Assembly (NCBI GenBank): GCA_937876225.1 | Contig: CALFIC010000041.1 | Location: 1-13,185 of the forward strand | DNA: 13,185 bases | Direction of reading: 5' to 3' | Source of the DNA: an uncultured Chloroflexota bacterium | Lineage (GTDB): Bacteria > Chloroflexota > Chloroflexia > Chloroflexales > Roseiflexaceae | Part shown: one piece after another, positions 1-6,276 of the stretch | Position numbering within the stretch: position 1 is the first letter of the stretch | How the letters are laid out: each line of letters begins with the position of its first letter | Program-made: the position numbers and the translations under genes | Notes under the pieces: model-generated | The model's database searches: none | Told to the model about the DNA's origin: nothing | What the model saw: only the letters and a program-made list of their open reading frames with translations

Positions 1-1
1 G

Positions 2-2896
2 GTATATGTCGTGATTGTGTCGAAAGGTCAGCTACCACGTGAATGTCGCGGGATTATCGAAATCCAGTCGATTAATGCGCGCTACAAAGAGAACGCAAGT
101 TCTCAAGAAGTGTTGTTTGTGCCGGATCAAATCACACTTGCACAGACCGAACGATTAGCACGGGCACAAGCACCGTGGCAAAGTACGAGTGTGAGTGGCG
201 ATAATTCGGTACCGGCACGAGTATCGTTAATGGATTTATTAAATGTAGAGAGTATTGATCAATTCGATTTTGCCAAAAAATGGGAACGTAACCATCCATG
301 GGAAAATTTGTATGTACCCATTGGCCTCGGAGGCGGGCGAATGCCAGTGGTGCTTGATGTCCAAAAACATGGTCCACATGGTTTGGGTGCTGGTACAACG
401 GGTTCGGGGAAGAGTGAATTATTGTTGACATTAATTGCAATGTTGGCATCGCAATACAGTCCCGAAGAAGTGGTTTTTCTGTTGCTTGACTTTAAGGGTG
501 AAGGAATGGCTGGGCGCGTGGCTCAATTGCCACATCTTGCAGGGGTCTTGTCAAATCTTTCAGCAAGTCAGACGAATCGAGTGCTGATTAGCTTAAATGC
601 CGAGCTCAATCGGCGGCAACGGATTTTTAAGGAATATTCGATAAATGATATCAATGATTATCTCGAAAAGCGTCGCAAAAACCAGAGTATGCCGGCATTG
701 CCGATGATGCTCATTATTGCAGATGAATTTGCACAACTGAAGGATGAACAACCAGAATTTATTGATCAGTTAGTCAGTGTGGCACGAATTGGTCGTACGT
801 TGGGGATGCGGATGTTGTTGACGACCCAAAATCCAAGTGGGGTGGTGACTAAGCAGATTTATTCCAATACGTCATATCGATTCTGCCTAAAAGTAGCTAG
901 CCGAGATGATAGTATGGAATTGATCGGGAACCCTGAGGCAGCGTATTTACCTGGTCGTGGTGCAGGATTTCTCAAAATTGGTGAAGGACAACCAATTCAG
1001 TTTCAATCTGGGTATACGGGTGATGCGTATGTCGTCACGGAAGTCGATGCACCGGTGATAAATACGATTGGTATTGATGGCAAACGTACGCAATTGGTAG
1101 GACCACGGGTACAGGTTAGTGAAGAAACACAACTCGAACACTTAGTGGAATGTATCAAGCAAGTTGCCGTGCAACGCAATATCGTAGAACGATATCAGGT
1201 ATGGGCTCCTGCGTTGCCAAACGAGCCTCCGGTACTGGCAGATGTTGCGGCACAATTTCGACTTTCAACGAATTGGAACGGTGCGCAGTGGACTGGGTCC
1301 CAAGATGATGTTCGTCCGTTAATTGGCTTATATGATGACCCGGCGAATCAGAAACAAGGTGAGTTATATATTCCTATCAGTGAGCGTGGTCATGTTGGTA
1401 TATATGTAGCCGCTGGGGAAAATCGTTCTTTGTTTGCACGTACGCTGGTCGGAGCAACGGTGTTGCAACACAATCCTGTCGATGTTCAATTTATTTTCTT
1501 GGATTTTGGTGCGAGTGGATTGCTCCGTGCCTATGAACAATTACCGCATACTATTGCGGTGGCGTCATTGTCACAAAACGAAATGATTACCCGGATTAAT
1601 ACGCGCATCAACGAAGAACTTGCGATGCGCGCACGGGTATTGGGTGGCGTGACATTTGCGGCATATCGTCAATCAACTCCGCGACCCTTGCCACGTATCG
1701 TAATTGTGATTGATAACGTGATTGAGTTGCGTGATCAGTCTCATGTACGCCCGTTGCAAGAAACAATCGATCGTGTGGCGCAAAACGGTGCACCATTAGG
1801 TATTCATTTGGTTGTCATAATGAATACCCCGAACGAAGCTGGAGGCCGTATTCGCCAGCAAATTGGGTTTTCGTTGGGTATAGGTGTATCGCGTGACATG
1901 GCATACGAAATCAGCAATCGGCGTGGTATGGTCATTGACGAGCAAATACTTGGTCGTGCGGTCGCATCAAACCCTGCTTGTGAATGTCAAATTGCCGCGT
2001 TAGCATCCGATGGTGAGATGGGCCAGGTACGATACTTGCGCTCGTTGATTCATGAGATGAGTAGTAATACTCAATTTACGCTGACCCATCAGATTCGTGA
2101 AATTCCAGAACGTATTCCGATGGAATATGTTCAACGAATGCTTAATCGTGAACCAGCACCGTTTACGATGAATATGGCGATTAATATTGATACCGAACAA
2201 GTTGAATTATTTGATTTCAATATAGAAAATCCGTATATGTTGATTTGTGGTGGTGCCAAGAGTGGTAAGAGCTCATTAATACAAGTGATTACTTCGTATT
2301 TTGTGAAACAGCTCCCATCATCACAAATAGTGATGATGAGTAATGGCTCGACACAATTAGCTCCATACCAGCATCACCAACAGGTCATTGCCTATGAATC
2401 TGCAACAGTTCGTTGGACTAATCTGGTGCAAGCACTTGAAGAAGCGCTATCCGAACGGAAAGTGTTTTATGATAATGAAATTGTTTCGACAGGACTTGTG
2501 ACGCGCACGCAAATGCTGGCACGCTTCGCACCAGTGGTGTTAATTGTTGATAGCGATCGCTGGAATGAATTTGAAGAGCTAGATAGTAGTGTCCGGTCTC
2601 GTCTCGCGAAATTATTGCAAGCACATCGTGATACAGGGTTGTTTGTGTTTGTGAGTGCAGATTCAGATAAATTGAAGGCAACGAAAGTGACCTGCGAATT
2701 TACTCAGCTGATGAAGTCACAAACAGTGATTGGATTGAATGTCAAAGAGGAAAATGATGTGACACTCGTGGCACCGAAGTTGTATTTTACGGGGGCAGAA
2801 AGTGTGGCGCTACGTCAAGGAATGCGTCCAGGTCGGGCAGTGATTGCCCGACCTGGAGCTCCGCGCGTCCGTGTGCAGTTTGTGGTGCCGGATTAG
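2..2896 (+). CDS. eccC: Type VII secretion motor ATPase, EccC/EssC family (5'-partial)
   Basis: Membrane-associated FtsK/SpoIIIE-type ATPase that recognises and drives export of WXG100 substrates. The reading frame is open to the window edge, and a family member of about 1300 aa would have a transmembrane N-terminus upstream, so the GTG at 11 is probably not the start. Residues are counted from that GTG. ATPase domain 1 has Walker A GTTGSGKS (128-135), Walker B with D238-E239, and a TTQNPSG sensor-like motif (271-277). Domain 2 is degenerate: AAGENRS (467-473) lies where a P-loop is expected, with Arg for the Lys, and its Walker B region has D568-N569. Domain 3 has an intact P-loop GAKSGKSS (748-755) and a VLIVDSD strand (D847). 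Three tandem modules in this order are typical of EccC/EssC rather than of FtsK. The TAG stop overlaps the tail of the convergent WXG100 gene, which supports a T7SS assignment. Family call is firm; the substrate is inferred. Confidence 0.93.
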   Translation, partial: VYVVIVSKGQLPRECRGIIEIQSINARYKENASSQEVLFVPDQITLAQTERLARAQAPWQSTSVSGDNSVPARVSLMDLLNVESIDQFDFAKKWERNHPWENLYVPIGLGGGRMPVVLDVQKHGPHGLGAGTTGSGKSELLLTLIAMLASQYSPEEVVFLLLDFKGEGMAGRVAQLPHLAGVLSNLSASQTNRVLISLNAELNRRQRIFKEYSINDINDYLEKRRKNQSMPALPMMLIIADEFAQLKDEQPEFIDQLVSVARIGRTLGMRMLLTTQNPSGVVTKQIYSNTSYRFCLKVASRDDSMELIGNPEAAYLPGRGAGFLKIGEGQPIQFQSGYTGDAYVVTEVDAPVINTIGIDGKRTQLVGPRVQVSEETQLEHLVECIKQVAVQRNIVERYQVWAPALPNEPPVLADVAAQFRLSTNWNGAQWTGSQDDVRPLIGLYDDPANQKQGELYIPISERGHVGIYVAAGENRSLFARTLVGATVLQHNPVDVQFIFLDFGASGLLRAYEQLPHTIAVASLSQNEMITRINTRINEELAMRARVLGGVTFAAYRQSTPRPLPRIVIVIDNVIELRDQSHVRPLQETIDRVAQNGAPLGIHLVVIMNTPNEAGGRIRQQIGFSLGIGVSRDMAYEISNRRGMVIDEQILGRAVASNPACECQIAALASDGEMGQVRYLRSLIHEMSSNTQFTLTHQIREIPERIPMEYVQRMLNREPAPFTMNMAINIDTEQVELFDFNIENPYMLICGGAKSGKSSLIQVITSYFVKQLPSSQIVMMSNGSTQLAPYQHHQQVIAYESATVRWTNLVQALEEALSERKVFYDNEIVSTGLVTRTQMLARFAPVVLIVDSDRWNEFEELDSSVRSRLAKLLQAHRDTGLFVFVSADSDKLKATKVTCEFTQLMKSQTVIGLNVKEENDVTLVAPKLYFTGAESVALRQGMRPGRAVIARPGAPRVRVQFVVPD
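2827..2857. repeat. Perfect 13-bp inverted repeat (hairpin) in the 3' end of eccC
   Basis: TCCAGGTCGGGCA (2827-2839) and TGCCCGACCTGGA (2845-2857) are exact reverse complements around the 5-nt loop GTGAT. The GC-rich stem lies within eccC codons (peptide RPGRAVIARPG), 36 bp before the end of eccC. It also lies about 35 nt beyond the stop of the convergent WXG100 gene, where a 3' hairpin of that transcript would be expected. No T-tract follows on either strand, so it is not a canonical intrinsic terminator. Pausing, 3'-end protection of the mRNA or factor-dependent termination is inferred. Confidence 0.75.
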
Positions 2897-3186
2897 TGAT
2901 GATGAGATTTTTTGCGGCGTTCTTCGCGGTCAAGTCGTTCGTAGTATTCAGCGAGTTCACGGAGTTGGTGAGCAATTGCACGTAATTCATTAACAGTACT
3001 TTGGGTTGATCCAATCCATTCAGTACTCATTTCTTGGAATCCTTTCGCTGATACGCCTTTCCAAGAATTTTGTAAGCCACTACACCGTTGTGCCAGAGTC
3101 CGTCGTCGCTCGTCGTAATGATTCGCTTGTTGCTCACACGAGGCTGCGATGTGTTTGAGTCGACCCGTATCAACATGAAAAGACAT
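2893..3186 (-). CDS. WXG100 family protein (ESAT-6/EsxA-like T7SS substrate)
   Basis: Small helical-hairpin protein of 97 aa, the usual WXG100 length, expected to form dimers and to be exported through the EccC machine. The hallmark turn W41-K42-G43 separates two charged amphipathic helices (about 8-38 and 46-88). A YxxxD motif lies at Y82-D86 near the C-terminus, matching the known T7SS secretion signal. C17 and C35 are in helix 1. The ATG at 3184-3186 is chosen because AAAGGAG lies 6 nt upstream and family similarity starts there; the frame is open further upstream but has no ribosome binding site. The gene converges on eccC with a 4-bp overlap and is divergent from the vWA gene, so it is transcribed separately from both. 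Which gene encodes any dimer partner is not visible here. Confidence 0.92.
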   Translation of the reverse strand: MSFHVDTGRLKHIAASCEQQANHYDERRRTLAQRCSGLQNSWKGVSAKGFQEMSTEWIGSTQSTVNELRAIAHQLRELAEYYERLDREERRKKSHHH

Positions 3187-3287
3187 CGTATGCTCCTTTG
3201 TCAACGAGTTATGGTATGTATTCAGTCTACAAATGTACGGAGATATACGATGCGTCATTTTTGGCGCACGTTTGAAAGGAATGATAT
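3187..3287. promoter_or_regulatory. Divergent promoter region between the WXG100 and vWA genes
   Basis: About 100 bp between two divergent starts, each preceded by a Shine-Dalgarno-like sequence (AAAGGAG for the WXG100 gene, AAAGGA at 3275-3280 for the vWA gene). Both promoters must lie here or inside the neighbouring genes. For the plus strand only weak candidates are visible: TTCAGT (-35-like) and TATACG (-10-like) 17 bp apart around 3220-3250. No strong operator is evident; a short TACA-AA-TGTA palindrome lies near 3228-3237. Confidence 0.45.
3193..3199 (-). promoter_or_regulatory. Shine-Dalgarno site of the WXG100 gene
   Basis: AAAGGAG on the minus strand, 6 nt before the ATG at 3184-3186. 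It settles the start of the 97-aa product against the longer open frame that runs back to 3324. Confidence 0.8.
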
Positions 3288-4061
3288 ATGACGTATGGTG
3301 CATATGCCCAACTAGCGACAGCAACGACGCCAGCGTTGATTGTGTATCTGATTGACATCAGTAAATCGATGGGATTGCCAATTGGGAATAAGCGTCGGGT
3401 TGATATTGTTCAAGAAGCATTGTCTGTTGCGTTGCGGAGGATGGTGTTTTTGTCAACGCGTGGGAGCCGGATTAGTCCCCGATATCATGTGGTCATATAC
3501 GCATATAGCGAACGTGTATATGACTTAGTAGGGGGAATTCAGCCCATTGATCGGTTAGCGTCACTCGAAGTATCAAAGTTGGAATTAGATACGACAACCA
3601 ATACCGCACTTGGCTTCCAGCACGTAGAAGAATTGCTGAAAGAGCATATTGGTCGGTACCAAACGTGTCCAGCGCCACTTGTGTGTCACCTTACTGATGG
3701 TCAATTTACTGGTAATGATCCTGCTCCTATCGTAAAACGAATTCAATCGTTGCGGGTCAATGATGGTGCTGTGTTAGTAGAAAACATTTTTTTGAACGAC
3801 AAAATGTTGGTTGTCGGTGGTATTGGGGATTTAAAGTCGTGGTCTGGTATCACCCAAGACACGCGATTTACGGACGACGATGATGGTCGTTATGCGCATC
3901 ATCTCCGAGGATTGTCTTCACAACTCCCTGCGTCATACCATAGTGTCATGATGCAGCAAGGATATCGGATTGCGCCAAATGCGGTGATGATGTTGCCAGG
4001 TATGGATTTGTCCTTAATCGAAATGGGATTTGTGATGTCTGCTGCAACGCGTATTCGTTAA
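3288..4061 (+). CDS. vWA-domain protein (TerY-like), likely T7SS-associated
   Basis: Predicted cytoplasmic von Willebrand factor A-type protein of 257 aa, with no signal peptide and no membrane segment. The metal ion-dependent adhesion site is complete: D23-x-S25-x-S27 after a hydrophobic first strand, a Thr in the TTTNT stretch (about T104), and D137 in HLTDGQ. Such domains bind protein partners through a divalent metal. The C-terminal part (LPASYHS, GYRIAPNA, MLPGMDL, EMGFVMS) is a conserved-looking extension that I recall from vWA proteins of Chloroflexota and Actinobacteria but cannot assign. The ATG has AAAGGA 7 nt upstream. The PP2C gene starts 12 bp downstream, so the two are almost certainly co-transcribed. 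A vWA plus PP2C pair matches two of the three parts of TerY-P-type signalling modules; a kinase partner is not in the window. Confidence 0.87.
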   Translation: MTYGAYAQLATATTPALIVYLIDISKSMGLPIGNKRRVDIVQEALSVALRRMVFLSTRGSRISPRYHVVIYAYSERVYDLVGGIQPIDRLASLEVSKLELDTTTNTALGFQHVEELLKEHIGRYQTCPAPLVCHLTDGQFTGNDPAPIVKRIQSLRVNDGAVLVENIFLNDKMLVVGGIGDLKSWSGITQDTRFTDDDDGRYAHHLRGLSSQLPASYHSVMMQQGYRIAPNAVMMLPGMDLSLIEMGFVMSAATRIR

Positions 4062-4073
4062 CAGGAATAATAT

Positions 4074-4871
4074 ATGACTACGTCGACGAAACCTCTTATT
4101 GATATTCAAAGCAATCCTGTGGTAGACATTGCACCAGAGCGATTGCATGCAGGAGATTTTGATTTTCAAATAGCTTATGCGCGTTCAGCGGAAGCGCATT
4201 CGATGAATGAGTATAACCAAGATGCGTTTGCGCTACGTGTTGCCACACAGCGTTGTGTGGCAGTCGTTGCGGATGGTGTGGGACAGTCATTTCGTGGTGA
4301 TGTTGCAGCGATGGCTGTTGCCCAAACAATAACGCAAGTATTATGGCAGATTGATCTCACAAATGAAGCATTGGTCCGCGAAGTGCTATGTCAACAATTG
4401 ATTGCGTTAGTTCCAAAAGTGACACAGTCAATCCATGATGTTGATATTTCACAGCATCCGACTATTTTTCGTGAAGCGTTAATGCAACGACGTGATTTTG
4501 GGAGTGAAAGTGTATTTGTCGCAGTAGTCATTGATACCCATACAAATCATTTGATTTGTTATTGGATGGGTGATTGCCGGTTGCGCATATATGATCGATC
4601 AGGAAGCGTTGTGCCAATTGCTGCAACACAATTTCAAACAATGGAGCGATGGTCTTCAAGTCGCATGATTTATGGGGATTTGCATGTGTTGAGCTGTCCT
4701 GCAAATGCGATTTCCCGGGTAGTATTGTACAGTGATGGTTTGCACACACTTGATTCGTTGGCATTAACGCAAGGTGATTTAACCAAAGTTTTATCAACAC
4801 ATATTGCTACAAGCCGCACATCACCAGAAAGCGATGATATTTCGCTCGTTGTTGTTGATGTGCGGCGGTAG
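4074..4871 (+). CDS. PP2C-family Ser/Thr protein phosphatase
   Basis: Metal-dependent phosphatase of 265 aa, a normal size for a bacterial single-domain PPM enzyme, predicted cytoplasmic. The motifs occur in order: N48-Q49-D50 (usually NED/NQD), V-A-D67-G68-V-G (metal-binding Asp; the usual second Gly of DGxGG is Q71), MGD167CR, S220-D221-G222-L223, and S253-D254-D255-I-S257. The metal-coordinating aspartates are therefore present and the enzyme is probably active. It follows the vWA gene by 12 bp with AGGA ahead of the ATG, forming a two-gene operon. A probable role is removing phosphate from Ser/Thr in the vWA protein or in T7SS components, inferred from context only. The gene ends 3 bp from the stop of the convergent minus-strand gene, and its last codons contain an 11-bp inverted repeat. 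Confidence 0.92.
   Translation: MTTSTKPLIDIQSNPVVDIAPERLHAGDFDFQIAYARSAEAHSMNEYNQDAFALRVATQRCVAVVADGVGQSFRGDVAAMAVAQTITQVLWQIDLTNEALVREVLCQQLIALVPKVTQSIHDVDISQHPTIFREALMQRRDFGSESVFVAVVIDTHTNHLICYWMGDCRLRIYDRSGSVVPIAATQFQTMERWSSSRMIYGDLHVLSCPANAISRVVLYSDGLHTLDSLALTQGDLTKVLSTHIATSRTSPESDDISLVVVDVRR
4813..4866. repeat. 11-bp inverted repeat at the 3' end of the PP2C gene
   Basis: GCCGCACATCA (4813-4823) and TGATGTGCGGC (4856-4866) are exact reverse complements enclosing 32 nt. The enclosed part contains a smaller pair, AGCGA (4830-4834) and TCGCT (4842-4846), giving a possible branched hairpin. The right arm ends 2 bp before the phosphatase stop codon and 8 bp from the end of the convergent gene. 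There is no T-tract. It is placed like a bidirectional transcript 3'-end element, but that function is inferred. Confidence 0.5.
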
Positions 4872-4874
4872 ATA

Positions 4875-5303
4875 TTACGGGGTTGGTGTGGGGGTTTTGG
4901 ATATATTACAGAAATAAGAGGCATCCGTAGACGTTTTGACGATAATCATGTTTTCTTGGCTATTGAGTCGCATAACGCGACCGTCTTCGATTTGGAGTTC
5001 GTTTTCGGTAAGTACGGCCACAAATTTATTGTTTTTGTTATCAACAATGGTATAAAAATTCCCATCGACGGTAATTGTAAACGTTAATTCGTCGATGTGC
5101 TGGCAATTCCATATCCCCTGCCATGGATTGTGTGGCACCCGTGTTTGGGTAATAACAATAGCAGTGATTGCTGGTTTCGGAGTTGGTACTGGGGTAGCGT
5201 TGAGAATATCTGGCGTGATTTTACCACTAAGATATACCATAACGATGCCACAAATAAACAAGATAACACCAGTAATGCCCAAAAAACGAATATCACGAGG
5301 CAT
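4875..5303 (-). CDS. Small membrane-anchored extracytoplasmic protein, function unknown
   Basis: Predicted 142-aa protein. A basic N-terminus (R3, R6) is followed by one transmembrane helix at about 7-27, then a Thr/Pro spacer (TPVPTPKP, about 37-44), then a compact domain (about 57-136) outside the membrane and a TPTPTP tail. The domain begins with a PWQGIWNC motif and is rich in short beta-like strands; C67 and C132 could form a disulfide joining its ends. It resembles small lipocalin-like beta-barrels only in its G-x-W opening, so I do not name a family. The ATG at 5301-5303 has AGGGGAG 7 nt upstream. That site directly abuts the stop of the preceding minus-strand gene (14-bp gap), which indicates co-transcription and possibly coupled translation. 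Confidence 0.8.
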   Translation of the reverse strand: MPRDIRFLGITGVILFICGIVMVYLSGKITPDILNATPVPTPKPAITAIVITQTRVPHNPWQGIWNCQHIDELTFTITVDGNFYTIVDNKNNKFVAVLTENELQIEDGRVMRLNSQENMIIVKTSTDASYFCNISKTPTPTP

Positions 5304-5317
5304 GATGACACTCCCCT

Positions 5318-5959
5318 TTATGAAGATGATGTTGCTGATTGATTGAATGTTGCTTTGTGTTGTTCAAATTCTTTTGCTGTAATAATGCCTTCAGTAAAAT
5401 CAACAACGAGTTCTTCGTAATTGGTATATGTCTTGGCAATATCTGATCCAATTGATTTTGGTGTATTGATAATTGACTTTGATCCCGTTGATAATTGTGT
5501 AAACAATTCGAGTTTTCGTTGTTGATACGTCGCATCGTCTACTAGCCCCATTTGCTGTTGTTTGACAAGTTGTTCGAGGGCAACGAGTACTTGTTGGTGA
5601 TGCGTATCTACGGGCGTTGGGGCAACGGGAGTCGATGTAACGGGAATCGGTGTAACGGGAATCGGTGCAACGGGAATCGGTGCAACAGGCGTCGGTGCAA
5701 CGGGCGTCGGTGCCGTGGCAGTAAGCATTTCGAATGGATTGGTCACGGTATTATTTGATGATGTCGAAGTGGGTGCTGTCATCGCTGGAGTGAGTTGTAG
5801 ATTTGCTTCCCAGTCACGATTGGCGACTACGTCGATATTTCCTACATAACGTTTGGCATTACGACGATGAGCAATAAACAAGACAATCGTATAAATAATC
5901 AGTGAAAATCCCAAGATGGTAGACATTAGCCCTACAAATAGATAAATGTTTGCATCCAT
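5318..5959 (-). CDS. Single-pass membrane protein with Pro-rich repeat and two SHOCT-like segments
   Basis: Predicted 213-aa protein. A transmembrane helix at about 5-30 is followed by H31-R-R-N-A-K-R37, which places the C-terminal part in the cytoplasm. A low-complexity region (about 70-120) contains seven 5-residue units of the P-x-P-V-x kind (about 82-116). Two helical segments follow that resemble SHOCT (short C-terminal) motifs: one at about 124-156 (LEQL, then MGLVDDATYQQRK) and one at about 181-205 (EGIITAKEFEQHK). SHOCT-like motifs usually sit at the ends of membrane or oligomerising proteins; their function is poorly known. The ATG at 5957-5959 is preferred because GAGG lies 6 nt upstream and the hydrophobic helix begins immediately; an in-frame ATG 4 codons earlier and an open frame back to 6067 exist. 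First gene of a two-gene minus-strand unit. Confidence 0.82.
   Translation of the reverse strand: MDANIYLFVGLMSTILGFSLIIYTIVLFIAHRRNAKRYVGNIDVVANRDWEANLQLTPAMTAPTSTSSNNTVTNPFEMLTATAPTPVAPTPVAPIPVAPIPVTPIPVTSTPVAPTPVDTHHQQVLVALEQLVKQQQMGLVDDATYQQRKLELFTQLSTGSKSIINTPKSIGSDIAKTYTNYEELVVDFTEGIITAKEFEQHKATFNQSATSSS
5611..5715 (-). repeat. Seven tandem 15-bp units encoding a Pro-rich repeat
   Basis: Seven consecutive units of 15 bp, consensus on the plus strand CGGGAATCGGTGCAA. Two central units (5656-5670, 5671-5685) are identical and the outer ones differ by a few bases. On the coding (minus) strand each encodes a P-x-P-V-x pentapeptide. The number of units is likely to vary among strains through slippage. 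Confidence 0.9.
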
Positions 5960-5965
5960 TAATAG

Positions 5966-5969
5966 CCTC
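5966..5969 (-). promoter_or_regulatory. Shine-Dalgarno site deciding the start of the SHOCT-like gene
   Basis: GAGG on the minus strand, 6 nt before the ATG at 5957-5959. The upstream in-frame ATG overlaps this site and has no comparable element of its own. Confidence 0.55.
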
Positions 5970-6156
5970 ATAATGTGTAGTATGCGGTCATTTGCATTGT
6001 AGAAAAGAAAATTGTTATTTTTTTCGCCAAAATCGACGCATATTTTTATGTGATTATCGCGACACAATAAAATTCTGCATTTGCCTCATTCATGTTGGTG
6101 TGGAATGATTGTGCTCAATAAAAATAGTATGATGATCGGATATCACTGTATACAAA

Positions 6157-6189
6157 GTTACGAATTACACCTCCAATGCAATTCGTAAC
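6157..6189. promoter_or_regulatory. Perfect 10-bp inverted repeat, operator-like
   Basis: GTTACGAATT (6157-6166) and AATTCGTAAC (6180-6189) are exact reverse complements separated by 13 bp, so the half-site centres are 23 bp apart, about two helical turns. The repeat lies in non-coding DNA 88 bp before the chosen start of the giant gene. That spacing suits a dimeric regulator, but a repeat of this size could also occur by chance in the window; no T-tract makes a terminator unlikely. Confidence 0.4.
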
Positions 6190-6276
6190 ATTGAATAGTT
6201 GTTAAAAATACCAAAAAATAATTCAATAACATGTGATAGTTTGAATATGGATAATTCTTATGTTATGAGTACATCT

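Larger units (their letters stand above)
5960..6276. promoter_or_regulatory. AT-rich divergent intergenic region
   Basis: About 300 bp between the minus-strand membrane-protein unit and the plus-strand giant gene. It must hold both promoters. I see no convincing -35/-10 pair for the plus strand. For the minus strand a TACAAT box (complement of 5996-6001) lies about 35 bp before the start codon without a good -35. The clearest element is the inverted repeat at 6157-6189. No gene-like frame with a ribosome binding site was found in it. Confidence 0.5.

Noticed and set aside
3187..3324. N-terminal extension of the WXG100 gene back to 3324
   Set aside because: It would overlap the divergent vWA start, does not resemble WXG100 proteins, and the AAAGGAG site marks the internal ATG.
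5611..5715. CRISPR-like array
   Set aside because: The 15-bp units are directly adjacent without spacers and stay in frame with a coding sequence, so this is a coding minisatellite.
5552..5758. Plus-strand frame with RCNGN-type repeats
   Set aside because: It is the antisense of the 15-bp Pro-rich repeat array in the minus-strand membrane-protein gene; periodic composition alone keeps it open.
6199..6276. Longer N-terminus of the giant protein from TTG 6199 or ATG 6247
   Set aside because: The extension would put about 10-26 polar residues before the signal peptide and has no Shine-Dalgarno sequence; the ATG at 6277 gives a normal signal peptide. The choice is not certain because 6277 also lacks a clear site.
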